Source: CANHCC01 sp040381555 (GTDB lineage Bacteria > Bacteroidota > Bacteroidia > J057 > RFSG01). From it: 12,996 nucleotides of DNA. The stretch covers positions 1 through 12,996 of the forward strand of contig JBEIHC010000081.1 in NCBI GenBank assembly GCA_040381555.1, given 5' to 3'. This document shows positions 1 through 6,671 of this stretch, piece after piece. Each line of letters begins with the position of its first letter. Within the stretch, counting starts at the first letter, position 1. The notes beneath the pieces were generated by a model. It searched no databases. It was not told the DNA's origin and saw only the letters and a program-made list of their open reading frames with translations. A program made the translations under genes and the position numbers.

Positions 1-1218
1 ATGCAACACCATGCCTTTGTGGTACAAGAAAATACCCTACATCTCTGGTTTCATGGAGCACATACCCTAGATTTTCAAAAGTTAGAAGTAAGCTTCAGAG
101 CCTTCACCGAAGCACAAATCAAACTTTTCGGAGAAATGCCCTGCAAGGAATTTCACTTTCTTTTCCTCATTTCTGAAGGTAGATCCTATCATGGTGTGGA
201 GCATCCGGATTCTACGGTAATCACACTGGGGCCTGCTGCTGAACTCATGAAAGGCAGCGTCTGGAATGATCTTCTCAGTATCTCCAGTCATGAACTATTT
301 CATCTGTGGAATATCAAACGCATACGCCCAGCAGATTTACAGCCTTATGATTATACCCGGGAACAATATTCTGAACTACATGATATCACGGAGGGATTCA
401 CCACCTATTATGGGGAACTCATGCTGCTCCGTTCTTCTGTATGGACTCAGAAAGAATGGATAGATGAAATGAATGATATTCTGAATAAACATTTGGATGC
501 TCCGGGAAAGGAATTCATGACCTTGACCGAATCTTCTTTCATCTCTTGGGTAAATGGCTATCATGCGGAAGGGATTCCTCAACAGAAAATTTCATTCTAT
601 CATAAAGGCGCATTAGTAGCGATGCTGTTGGATTTGAAACTTCGGGAGAAGACAGAACACCGGCAGTCATTGGATTCGTTAATGAAACGATTGTGGGAGG
701 ATTATAAAAAACCGGGTTATACGGGTTATACGCGCCAAACGATTTTGAATCATCTGAAAGAAATGGGTTTTGCAGAGGCTGAAGAATTTTACCTCGACTT
801 TATATCCGGACAGAAAGATGTATTGCAAGCGGTTCAGGCCATTCTTCCTACTGCCGGATTGCAATTGGAACAAGTTCCCTTGGAAAGTTTTGTTCGAAGT
901 CGCTTGGGCTTGAAGCTCACTCCGAATCCGGATGGCACAGCAGTGGTGGCGGGTATTATTCCGGGAAGTCCTGGGTGGGATACTTCTTTGCATGTGGGAG
1001 ATACTTTATTGACAGTTGCAGGTGAAATGCCTGGAATAGATTTGGGAAGTTTTCTAAGAGGCTATTCTATTGATCATACAGAAGCTGAAATTTCATTTGT
1101 GAGCCGAGGCATTCATAGAGTTTGTCGCATTCAATTGAATACTGGATATGAAGAAGTGGGTATTCGCTTCGCTCATACGGGACTCACCGCAGAGTCAACG
1201 GAGTACAAACGGAGTTAA
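1..1218 (+). CDS. M61-family metalloprotease (glycyl aminopeptidase-like) with C-terminal PDZ domain, 5'-truncated by window edge
   Basis: This is the C-terminal 405 residues of a zinc aminopeptidase of family M61. The zinc site is HELFH at residues 97-101, inside the family-typical stretch SSHELFHLWNIKRIRP. The third ligand is probably E131 in TEGFTTYY. A PDZ domain follows at about residues 299-385 (LGLKL, then GIIPGSP and VGDTLLTVAG), the usual M61 order of catalytic domain then PDZ. M61 proteins are usually near 550-600 residues with an N-terminal beta-rich domain that is missing here. The ATG at base 1 is therefore very likely an internal methionine, with the gene continuing to the left. 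In the family these enzymes release N-terminal residues, often glycine; localisation cannot be judged without the N-terminus. The last residues (about 388-405) and the stop codon lie in a dispersed repeat also found downstream of nadK, so the tail is probably not native. Confidence 0.88.
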   Translation: MQHHAFVVQENTLHLWFHGAHTLDFQKLEVSFRAFTEAQIKLFGEMPCKEFHFLFLISEGRSYHGVEHPDSTVITLGPAAELMKGSVWNDLLSISSHELFHLWNIKRIRPADLQPYDYTREQYSELHDITEGFTTYYGELMLLRSSVWTQKEWIDEMNDILNKHLDAPGKEFMTLTESSFISWVNGYHAEGIPQQKISFYHKGALVAMLLDLKLREKTEHRQSLDSLMKRLWEDYKKPGYTGYTRQTILNHLKEMGFAEAEEFYLDFISGQKDVLQAVQAILPTAGLQLEQVPLESFVRSRLGLKLTPNPDGTAVVAGIIPGSPGWDTSLHVGDTLLTVAGEMPGIDLGSFLRGYSIDHTEAEISFVSRGIHRVCRIQLNTGYEEVGIRFAHTGLTAESTEYKRS

Positions 1219-1227
1219 ACAGAGGGT
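1163..1227 (+). repeat. Dispersed repeat, diverged copy overlapping the 3' end of the M61 gene
   Basis: Bases 1163-1227 align without gaps to 6330-6394, which includes the start of the 97-bp tandem repeat downstream of nadK. Both copies begin TTCGCTTCGCTCA, differ over the next eight bases, and then share TCACCGCAGAGTCAACGGAG and the following TACAAACGGAG. They have the same orientation and both sit at the 3' end of a gene. Here the copy is read through in frame and supplies the TAA stop (1216-1218). Confidence 0.8.
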
Positions 1228-1233
1228 TTGGTT

Positions 1234-1241
1234 TAACTTTG
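1234..1241 (+). promoter_or_regulatory. Possible -7 promoter element (TAnnTTTG) for the trpG/pabA-nadK operon
   Basis: TAACTTTG matches the Bacteroidetes -7 consensus TAnnTTTG. It lies in the 114-bp spacer between the M61 gene and trpG/pabA, about 90 bp before the TTG start. I see no convincing -33 TTTG at the usual distance, so this could be a chance match. Confidence 0.25.
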
Positions 1242-1262
1242 CTCCAATTGGCTGATTATCTA

Positions 1263-1332
1263 ATTCATCACTCATAATTCATCACTCATAATTCATCATT
1301 CATAACTCATCATTCATCATTCATCATTAAAA
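1263..1332 (+). repeat. 14-bp tandem repeat directly before the trpG/pabA start codon
   Basis: Five successive 14-base units fill the spacer up to the start codon. The first two (1263-1276, 1277-1290) are identical, ATTCATCACTCATA; the third, fourth and fifth drift towards ATTCATCATTCAT. The array is AT-rich, has no open coding sense, and would form the untranslated leader of the next gene if transcription starts upstream. Such arrays can vary in unit number by slippage. Confidence 0.85.
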
Positions 1333-1896
1333 TTGCTCCTCCTCCTCGATAACTACGATTCTTTCACCTGGAATCTTTACGCTCAGATGGCTTCTTTTGG
1401 GAAGCAGGTCCAAGTGGTGCGGAATGATGTGCAGGAAGTATTGGCGCAAGAGGAAGCTTGGGAAGGCATCGTCATTTCTCCTGGTCCGGGTCGCCCTAAA
1501 GATGCGGGAATTTCAGAAGCAATAATCCGGAAATATTTGGGTACGGTTCCTATCCTCGGAATTTGCTTAGGGCATCAGTTGATTGGGGAAATGTTTGGCG
1601 CGCCTACGGTGTATGCTCCAGAACCTATTCATGGGAAAACAGCTTTGGTTCGGCATTCTGGGAAGGGCATTTTTACCGATTTACCGAATCCGCTTCAGGT
1701 TATGCGCTATCACTCTCTGGTGGTTCAGAATGAGTCTTTTCCAGATTGTCTGGAGATTACCGCCCAAACGGAAGACGGGATTATCATGGGCATTCAACAT
1801 AAATTGTATAATTTGGCAGGGGTTCAGTTTCATCCCGAGTCCATTTTAACCCCCCAAGGGGATCGGATGATGCAGAACTGGCTGAAATCTTTATAA
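1333..1896 (+). CDS. trpG/pabA: Anthranilate / aminodeoxychorismate synthase glutamine amidotransferase subunit
   Basis: This class I glutamine amidotransferase releases ammonia from glutamine for a chorismate-using partner (TrpE or PabB), in tryptophan or folate synthesis. The 187-residue length is normal for the free-standing subunit. It opens with the typical LLLLDNYDSFTWNL. The oxyanion stretch is SPGPGRPKDAG (49-59). The nucleophile is C78 in GICLGHQ, and the triad is completed by H167 and E169 in VQFHPES. The start is TTG at 1333: it is the only canonical start codon between an in-frame stop at 1303-1305 and the conserved N-terminus, and no Shine-Dalgarno precedes it. No trp or pab partner is visible, so TrpG, PabA or a shared dual-use subunit cannot be told apart. 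It is probably the first gene of the run to nadK. Confidence 0.93.
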   Translation: MLLLLDNYDSFTWNLYAQMASFGKQVQVVRNDVQEVLAQEEAWEGIVISPGPGRPKDAGISEAIIRKYLGTVPILGICLGHQLIGEMFGAPTVYAPEPIHGKTALVRHSGKGIFTDLPNPLQVMRYHSLVVQNESFPDCLEITAQTEDGIIMGIQHKLYNLAGVQFHPESILTPQGDRMMQNWLKSL

Positions 1897-1913
1897 TATT
1901 AGAGGATTCGATT

Positions 1914-2696
1914 ATGGAGTATAATTTAGTTCTGGAAAACGGATTTGAATACATCGAAGAGGGGGAAGGGCCTACCCTGCTCCTCTTGCATGGACTTTTT
2001 GGTGCCTTGAGCAACTGGAATGAGGTGCTGAGAGAATGCTCGAAAGAATATCGGGTGCTCATTCCCTTGATTCCCATTTATAAGCCGACCAAGGTCGAGG
2101 CTTCGATCAATGCCTTGGCAGATTTTGTGGGGAGATTTGCCGAGTTTAAGAACTTGAAAGACACAGTTGTGGTGGGAAATTCTCTGGGAGGTCATTTAGC
2201 CCTGATATTTGCCTTAGAGCATCAGGACCGATTGAAAGCCTTGGTGCTCACAGGGTCCTCTGGTTTGTTTGAATCCGGAATGGGCTCTACCTTTCCCAAA
2301 AGGGGTGATTATCAGTATGTGAAAGATCGGGTAGGATATACTTTTTATAGTCCGAGTACCACTACTCGTGAATTAGTAGATGAGGTCTTTGGCATTATAA
2401 ATGACACCGGAAAAGCCCTGCGAATCATTAAAATTGCCCGAGATGCTCAATATTCTAATATGCGAAAGGAGATAGGAAGGATAAAAATCCCAACCTTACT
2501 CATTTGGGGATTGAACGATAATATTACCCCTCCGCATGTGGCGTATGAGTTTCAATCTTTATTACCGAATTCAGAACTTCGGTTTATAGACAAATGTTCA
2601 CATGCAGCCATGATGGAGCAGCCCAAGGAGTTTATTCGGCTGATGAAACAATTTTTAGGTAAAATAATCGTAAACAAAGAAAAGACACCGGTATGA
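1914..2696 (+). CDS. Alpha/beta-fold hydrolase
   Basis: This 260-residue soluble protein has the complete alpha/beta hydrolase signature. The oxyanion-hole motif HGLFG lies at about 26-30. The nucleophile elbow is GNSLGG with S90. The acid is D202 in WGLNDNITPP and the histidine is H230 in CSHAAMMEQP. It has no signal peptide or membrane segment, so it should be cytoplasmic. The substrate cannot be read from the sequence; relatives include esterases, lipases and C-C bond hydrolases, and close matches are usually annotated only by fold. The gene starts 17 bp after trpG/pabA, with an AGAGGA ribosome-binding-like sequence at suitable distance, and its stop overlaps the next start by 4 bp (ATGA). 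That points to translational coupling with the CBS-domain gene. Confidence 0.9.
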   Translation: MEYNLVLENGFEYIEEGEGPTLLLLHGLFGALSNWNEVLRECSKEYRVLIPLIPIYKPTKVEASINALADFVGRFAEFKNLKDTVVVGNSLGGHLALIFALEHQDRLKALVLTGSSGLFESGMGSTFPKRGDYQYVKDRVGYTFYSPSTTTRELVDEVFGIINDTGKALRIIKIARDAQYSNMRKEIGRIKIPTLLIWGLNDNITPPHVAYEFQSLLPNSELRFIDKCSHAAMMEQPKEFIRLMKQFLGKIIVNKEKTPV

Positions 2697-3358
2697 CCGC
2701 ACAGGAACTCATCAGTGACCGCATTCCCTGCCTCCGTACATCCGATACGGGCGATAAGGTCATGGACTGGATGGAGGAATTTCATGTTTCTCAACTACCC
2801 ATTGTCAATGATCGTCAATTTTTGGGAATAGTTACAGAAACCGATGTGTTAGAAGCGGAATCTCAGGACCAGCCAGTGGGCGATTATCTCCTGATTTTGC
2901 CCAATACCTTGTATATACTCGGCCGTCAGCATGTGTACGATGTTATTAAAATGATGGCAACCTGGCGTCTAGATATTTTGCCCGTCGTTGATGATGATAA
3001 AAATTATGTAGGGATGGTTACCCAGCAAGATTTGATACAGGGATTATCGGTGATTTTTGGGGCATCCGAGCCTGGGGGAATTGTCATTTTGGAGGTTCCG
3101 CATAATTCTTACAACTTATCTGAGATTGCACGCATTGTAGAATCCAACGATGCAAAGGCATTAAGCATTTACCTTACCCTAAGCCCAGATGCTGGGGCGT
3201 ACTATATTACAATCAAACTCAATATCAGTGAACTTACCCGCTTGGTGAATACCTTTGAGCGATTCAAATATAAAGTGGTGATGAGTTTCTTTGATAAAGC
3301 TCAGTTGGATGATACCCAAGATCGGTATAATCTCTTATTAAAATATCTGAACATTTAA
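2693..3358 (+). CDS. Tandem CBS-domain protein with probable C-terminal ACT-like domain
   Basis: The protein has 221 residues. Two CBS motifs are visible, at about residues 1-60 (VSQLPIVNDRQFLGIVTETDVLE) shortened here to its key parts LPIV and GIVTETD, and at about 70-125 (LPVVDDDKNYVGMVTQQDL, key parts LPVV and GMVTQQD). Paired CBS domains normally bind adenine nucleotides as energy or ligand sensors. The remainder (about 130-195, beginning GGIVILEVP) resembles the ACT-like regulatory segment found on such proteins. CBS proteins of this form commonly lie near nadK and an Omp85 gene in Bacteroidetes, as here. It is coupled to the upstream hydrolase through an ATGA overlap. Which process it regulates cannot be seen. 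Confidence 0.85.
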   Translation: MTAQELISDRIPCLRTSDTGDKVMDWMEEFHVSQLPIVNDRQFLGIVTETDVLEAESQDQPVGDYLLILPNTLYILGRQHVYDVIKMMATWRLDILPVVDDDKNYVGMVTQQDLIQGLSVIFGASEPGGIVILEVPHNSYNLSEIARIVESNDAKALSIYLTLSPDAGAYYITIKLNISELTRLVNTFERFKYKVVMSFFDKAQLDDTQDRYNLLLKYLNI

Positions 3359-3369
3359 TAGCAGCGCCT

Positions 3370-3993
3370 GTGTCACTCCGCATCCATGTGCTGACGGATT
3401 CGCACTTACAAAACCGGTTTTCCCCTTCCGAGTTAGCGAAAAGAGCCTTATCTGGAGGGGCAACGGTGATTCAATTTCGACAGAAGAATTTTTTAACAGA
3501 AAAAGATTGGGCCGAAATCCAGAAAATACATGCCTTAAAACAGGAATATTCATTTACCTTTCTACTTAATGATTGGGTGGAAGAAGCTGCCTTAATGGGG
3601 GCCGATGGCTGTCATGTTGGGAAGGATGATTTATCTCCGGAGCAGGCAAGGGCTCTATTTAGGGATCAGGGACAGGAACATCCGATTATCGGGGCTACTG
3701 TGCACTCTATGGAAGAGCTGGAAGCCTTACGGGGTCAGGACTTGGCCTACATTGGCGTAGGGCCAATCTTTGGTACTGAATCTAAAAACACAGGACTCCC
3801 CCCCTTAGGATTGGAAAAACTTGCCGAAATTTGCACCCATTCTCCTTTTCCGGTTGTTGGCATCGGCAACATTAAGCCTGAATCCGTTCCTGCCTTGCTA
3901 CATGCCGGGGTTACTGGAATTGCAGTGCTGAGTGCAGTCTGTATGGCAGCAGATCCGGAGCAGGCGGTCAAATCTTTTGCGCGCTATTTTTAG
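3370..3993 (+). CDS. thiE: Thiamine-phosphate synthase
   Basis: ThiE joins hydroxymethylpyrimidine pyrophosphate to the thiazole phosphate, giving thiamine phosphate. This 207-residue TIM-barrel protein shows the family motifs in order: FRQK (36-39) at the pyrophosphate-binding strand; LLNDWVEEA (66-73); GADGCHVGKDD (78-87); IIGATVHS (106-113); YIGVGPIFGTESK (127-139); VVGIGNI (162-168); and GVTGIAVLSAV near the end. The start is GTG at 3370, 11 bp after the CBS gene, with no clear ribosome-binding site. No other thi genes are in view, so the paralogous regulator TenI is a possible alternative, but the preserved RQK, ND and KDD residues favour a working ThiE. Confidence 0.9.
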   Translation: MSLRIHVLTDSHLQNRFSPSELAKRALSGGATVIQFRQKNFLTEKDWAEIQKIHALKQEYSFTFLLNDWVEEAALMGADGCHVGKDDLSPEQARALFRDQGQEHPIIGATVHSMEELEALRGQDLAYIGVGPIFGTESKNTGLPPLGLEKLAEICTHSPFPVVGIGNIKPESVPALLHAGVTGIAVLSAVCMAADPEQAVKSFARYF

Positions 3994-5425
3994 ACATATT
4001 TTTTTCGGAGTGTGCCTGGTTTTTTCTCTAGGAAAAGCCCAGGACAGCCTGCTTGTGCTTCAGTCTATCACCATTCAGGGTGCCAATAAAACCAAAGAAA
4101 AAACGGTGTTACGGGAAATGAGCATACAAGAAGGCGATAGCATCCCTTCGTCTGAACTAGATTCCGTTATGACGCGCAATCGCAACAATGTATACAATCT
4201 CTCCTTGTTCAATTCGGTTGATTTTAATTACATCACCGAATCGGGAAAAGTATATCTCATTATTCTGATTCGGGAAAGGTGGTACATAGAGCCAATCGTA
4301 CATGCCAATCTGGAGGAGCGGTATATCGGAGAATGGTTTCGAAATTTGGATTTAGATCGGGCTGTATTAGGCGCCGGTATTAACTGGAAAAACCTAACGG
4401 GCTATAACGACCAATTATATCTTTATGTGCAAGAAGGATATGACCGGGAAATTTCAGCCTCTTTTCGCAGGCCCTTTCTTTTTCCCAAACAACAAATAGA
4501 TTTTCAAATCAATTACAGTTATACCGAGAAAAAGGAAATAGAGCTTCGAACAAATTATGTTGCGCGCCCACTCATTCCCGAAGATGGGCAATTTCTATTT
4601 CGCTTACCGGGAGATCGTATTCGCTTTGATCAAAATGCCTGGCTGCATCTAACCAAGCGTTTTGATCCCCTGAATCGTTTGTCTTTAAGTGTGGGATACC
4701 TGCATTATCAGGTGAATGATACGGTAAATCAAATCAATCCAGCGTATTTAAGTAATAGCGGCGATCGGGAATATTTCCCAAAGATTCGCTTAAGTTTTAA
4801 CCGGGATTATCGGGATTGGAAATCCTTTCCCCTGACCGGACATCGCCTGAGTGTGAATATAGAGCAAAGCGGCTTAGGATTTTTATCTACCACAAATTTC
4901 TTGAGACTATATGGAAGTTATTCCCGGTTTTTTCCCATTCGAAAAAGATGGAATTATGCTTGGTCGTTTTGGGGGACTTATACTGCCGGAAAAAAGATTC
5001 CCTATTTTGATAAGGTCTTTATAGGATCGGGAAATTACCTGCGTGGGTTTGAACCTTTTGTGATTAGTGGCACCTCCGTGGCTGTGATCCAACAAGAAAT
5101 GCGTTTTGCCCTGATTCCTCGGCAGATTGTGCGTTTCCCGTATTGGAAGGCCAAAAATCAGGAGAAAGATTTACTGCGAAAATTTAGAGATTTTCCCATT
5201 GCGGTTTACTGGGTGTTTTTTGTAGATGCCGGAATGATGCGGGATGATTCCCATAACAATATGGATCCGTATTTTAAAAACAAACCCCTTGTTGGATTTG
5301 GAACCGGGTTGAATTTTTTAACCCTATATGATCATTTTCTTCGGATAGAGCTCAGTCGGAATACGCTGTATAACGCACGCGCAGGATATTATTTTAATTT
5401 AACAGGCAGAATTGCAATACGCTGA
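3977..5425 (+). CDS. Omp85/BamA-superfamily outer-membrane protein with a single POTRA domain
   Basis: This is a predicted outer-membrane beta-barrel of about 482 residues. A TTG start at 3977 gives a clean signal peptide (MRAIFRHIFFGVCLVFSLGKA, cleavage after GKA, then QDSL) and a 17-bp overlap with thiE. An ATG at 3932 in the same frame would add 15 basic residues and a 62-bp overlap, so I prefer TTG; the sequence GGCGG at 3963-3967 could serve as its ribosome-binding site. One POTRA domain spans about residues 28-103 (SITIQGANKTKEKTVL onward). The rest alternates aromatic and polar residues like barrel strands. GSGNYLRGFEP with LRGF at 355-358 matches the conserved loop-6 RGF motif of Omp85 proteins. 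It is much shorter than five-POTRA BamA, so it is a smaller relative; insertion or transport of an unknown client is inferred. Confidence 0.85.
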   Translation: MRAIFRHIFFGVCLVFSLGKAQDSLLVLQSITIQGANKTKEKTVLREMSIQEGDSIPSSELDSVMTRNRNNVYNLSLFNSVDFNYITESGKVYLIILIRERWYIEPIVHANLEERYIGEWFRNLDLDRAVLGAGINWKNLTGYNDQLYLYVQEGYDREISASFRRPFLFPKQQIDFQINYSYTEKKEIELRTNYVARPLIPEDGQFLFRLPGDRIRFDQNAWLHLTKRFDPLNRLSLSVGYLHYQVNDTVNQINPAYLSNSGDREYFPKIRLSFNRDYRDWKSFPLTGHRLSVNIEQSGLGFLSTTNFLRLYGSYSRFFPIRKRWNYAWSFWGTYTAGKKIPYFDKVFIGSGNYLRGFEPFVISGTSVAVIQQEMRFALIPRQIVRFPYWKAKNQEKDLLRKFRDFPIAVYWVFFVDAGMMRDDSHNNMDPYFKNKPLVGFGTGLNFLTLYDHFLRIELSRNTLYNARAGYYFNLTGRIAIR

Positions 5426-5428
5426 CAC

Positions 5429-6322
5429 ATGAAAATAGCAGTAAATGGACGAATTACCGAAACTACAGACGATCAATTTCTGGAGCGATTTTTTGCCGGA
5501 TTAAGGAAAAAGAAAATTGATTTTCGGGTATTTGAAAATTATGCGCGGCAATTGAACCAGCGTCCAGCCTTTGCCGCTCAGCCGCTTTCCTTGGGAGAAA
5601 CCTTTCAAGAAGTAGCACAGGTGAAAGAATGCGATTTTGTTTTTAGCATTGGAGGAGATGGCACTTTGCTCGATACCGTCAGGAAGTTTCGCATGACGGG
5701 CATACCCATTCTCGGAGTGAATACTGGCCGTCTGGGATTTTTGGCCAATATCAGTCTTCCCGATTTGGAGCATGCAACCGAAGATTTATTAAAAGGTACT
5801 TATAAATTAGATCAGCGGACAATGATGCTTTTGGAAGCTAAGCCTGAAGGGAGTTTGTTTTCCGAAGATCATTTTGCCTTAAATGATATCACCATTCATA
5901 AGTCCAATACCAACGAGATGATTACGGTGCATACCTATATCAATGGGGATTTTTTAAATTCCTATTGGGGGGATGGAGTGATACTCTCCACTCCTACAGG
6001 GTCCACAGCCTATTCTCTTTCTTGTGGAGGGCCTGTTATAATGCCCGGCACACCTGCGTTTATGATTACCCCCATTGCGCCGCATGCCTTAACGGTTAGG
6101 CCTATGGTGATTCCAGATCAATCTGTTATTTCCTTAGAAATAGAAAGTCGCAGTGGACAGGCTTTAATAGCTTTGGATTCCCGTACAGAAGTGATTCGGC
6201 AAAAGACCGAGCTGGCCATACGAAAGGCAGATTTTACCATTCCTTTGGTGCGGGTACAGAGTGGTTCCTATTTCAGTAGTTTGAGGAATCGATTGCATTG
6301 GGGGTTGGATAATCGGAATTGA
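5429..6322 (+). CDS. nadK: NAD kinase
   Basis: NadK phosphorylates NAD to NADP in the cytoplasm and supplies the cell's NADPH pool. The 297-residue length is standard for bacterial NadK. The signature GGDGT sits at 75-79, followed by NTGRLGFLA (98-106). The NAD-binding motif LNDITIH is at about 151-157, then GDGVILSTPTGSTAYS at 181-196 and the PIAPHALTVRP strand. It begins 3 bp after the barrel gene's stop, so the two are co-transcribed, as is usual in this phylum. The stop codon (6320-6322) is followed within about 10 bp by the dispersed repeat, which marks the end of the housekeeping block. Confidence 0.96.
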   Translation: MKIAVNGRITETTDDQFLERFFAGLRKKKIDFRVFENYARQLNQRPAFAAQPLSLGETFQEVAQVKECDFVFSIGGDGTLLDTVRKFRMTGIPILGVNTGRLGFLANISLPDLEHATEDLLKGTYKLDQRTMMLLEAKPEGSLFSEDHFALNDITIHKSNTNEMITVHTYINGDFLNSYWGDGVILSTPTGSTAYSLSCGGPVIMPGTPAFMITPIAPHALTVRPMVIPDQSVISLEIESRSGQALIALDSRTEVIRQKTELAIRKADFTIPLVRVQSGSYFSSLRNRLHWGLDNRN

Positions 6323-6426
6323 GAGTTGGTTCGCTTCGCTCAACAAGGGTTCACCGCAGAGTCAACGGAGTACAAACGGAGGAAAACAGAGGATGTATAC
6401 TGCGAAACTCTGCGAAAACTCTTGTT

Positions 6427-6449
6427 ACTCAGCAGTGAGTTGTTTTTTT
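6427..6449 (+). terminator. Terminator-like hairpin in repeat unit 1
   Basis: ACTCA (6427-6431) pairs with TGAGT (6436-6440) across a GCAG loop and is followed by a T7 run (6443-6449). The stem has only five pairs, so termination is plausible but weak. It lies about 105 bp after the nadK stop, where the operon would be expected to end. Confidence 0.35.
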
Positions 6450-6523
6450 ACCACAGAGTCAACGGAGTACAAACGGAGGAAAACAGAGGATGTATACTGC
6501 GAAACTCTGCGAAAACTCTTGTT

Positions 6524-6546
6524 ACTCAGCGGTGAGTTGTTTTTTT
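6524..6546 (+). terminator. Terminator-like hairpin in repeat unit 2
   Basis: This is the second copy of the same structure, 97 bp further on: ACTCA (6524-6528), loop GCGG, TGAGT (6533-6537), then T7 (6540-6546). The single change between the units falls in the loop, so the stem is preserved. Confidence 0.35.
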
Positions 6547-6596
6547 ACCACAGAGGCAACGGAGTACAAACGGAGGGACTTAAGTCGGATTTCATT

Positions 6597-6660
6597 ATCA
6601 TATTTTTATATAATTTTGATAATGTACTATCATTTTTTTATATAATTTTGATAATAACAA
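6597..6660 (+). repeat. AT-rich 32-bp direct duplication upstream of the ATPase gene
   Basis: Bases 6597-6628 and 6629-6660 are near-identical tandem copies. Each contains TATCA and TGATA in inverted orientation around an AT-rich centre. In the first copy the arms extend to CATTATCA (6593-6600) and TGATAATG (6617-6624), an 8-bp perfect inverted repeat. No gene lies in 6578-6671. Confidence 0.8.
6643..6650 (+). promoter_or_regulatory. Candidate -7 promoter element (TAnnTTTG) for the ATPase gene, duplicated at 6611-6618
   Basis: TAATTTTG fits the Bacteroidetes -7 consensus and occurs once in each 32-bp copy, at 6611-6618 and 6643-6650. The second lies 21 bp before the ATG at 6672, which would give a leader of roughly 15 bases. 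No clear -33 TTTG is visible at the usual spacing. The overlapping inverted repeats could be an operator. Confidence 0.4.
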
Positions 6661-6671
6661 AGCTCACCTAA

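Larger units (their letters stand above)
6353..6577 (+). repeat. 97-bp direct tandem repeat, two full units and a partial third
   Basis: Unit 1 is 6353-6449, unit 2 is 6450-6546, and unit 3 is cut off at about 6577 after 31 bases. Units 1 and 2 differ at two positions only: G6356 versus A6453, and A6434 versus G6531. Each unit has an ACAGAG/ACGGAG-rich first half, a TGCGAAACTCTGCGAAAACTC centre, and ends in a small hairpin with a T7 run. The period is not a multiple of three, so short open frames across it are not genes. The region 6330-6352 before it also belongs to the copy shared with 1163-1227. Confidence 0.93.

Noticed and set aside
679..993. 104-codon open frame on the minus strand
   Set aside because: It is antisense to the M61 protease and has no domain or ribosome-binding signal.
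3932..3976. ATG at 3932 as start of the Omp85-like protein
   Set aside because: It gives a 62-bp overlap with thiE and a long basic extension before the signal peptide; the TTG at 3977 gives a standard signal peptide. The ATG remains possible.
6353..6577. CRISPR array
   Set aside because: The units are directly adjacent 97-bp copies with no unique spacers, and no cas gene is present.
6326..6671. Two overlapping open frames (69 and 92 codons) downstream of nadK
   Set aside because: They lie on the 97-bp repeat and share near-identical peptide segments only because the repeat is read twice. The period shifts the frame and no conserved protein is visible.
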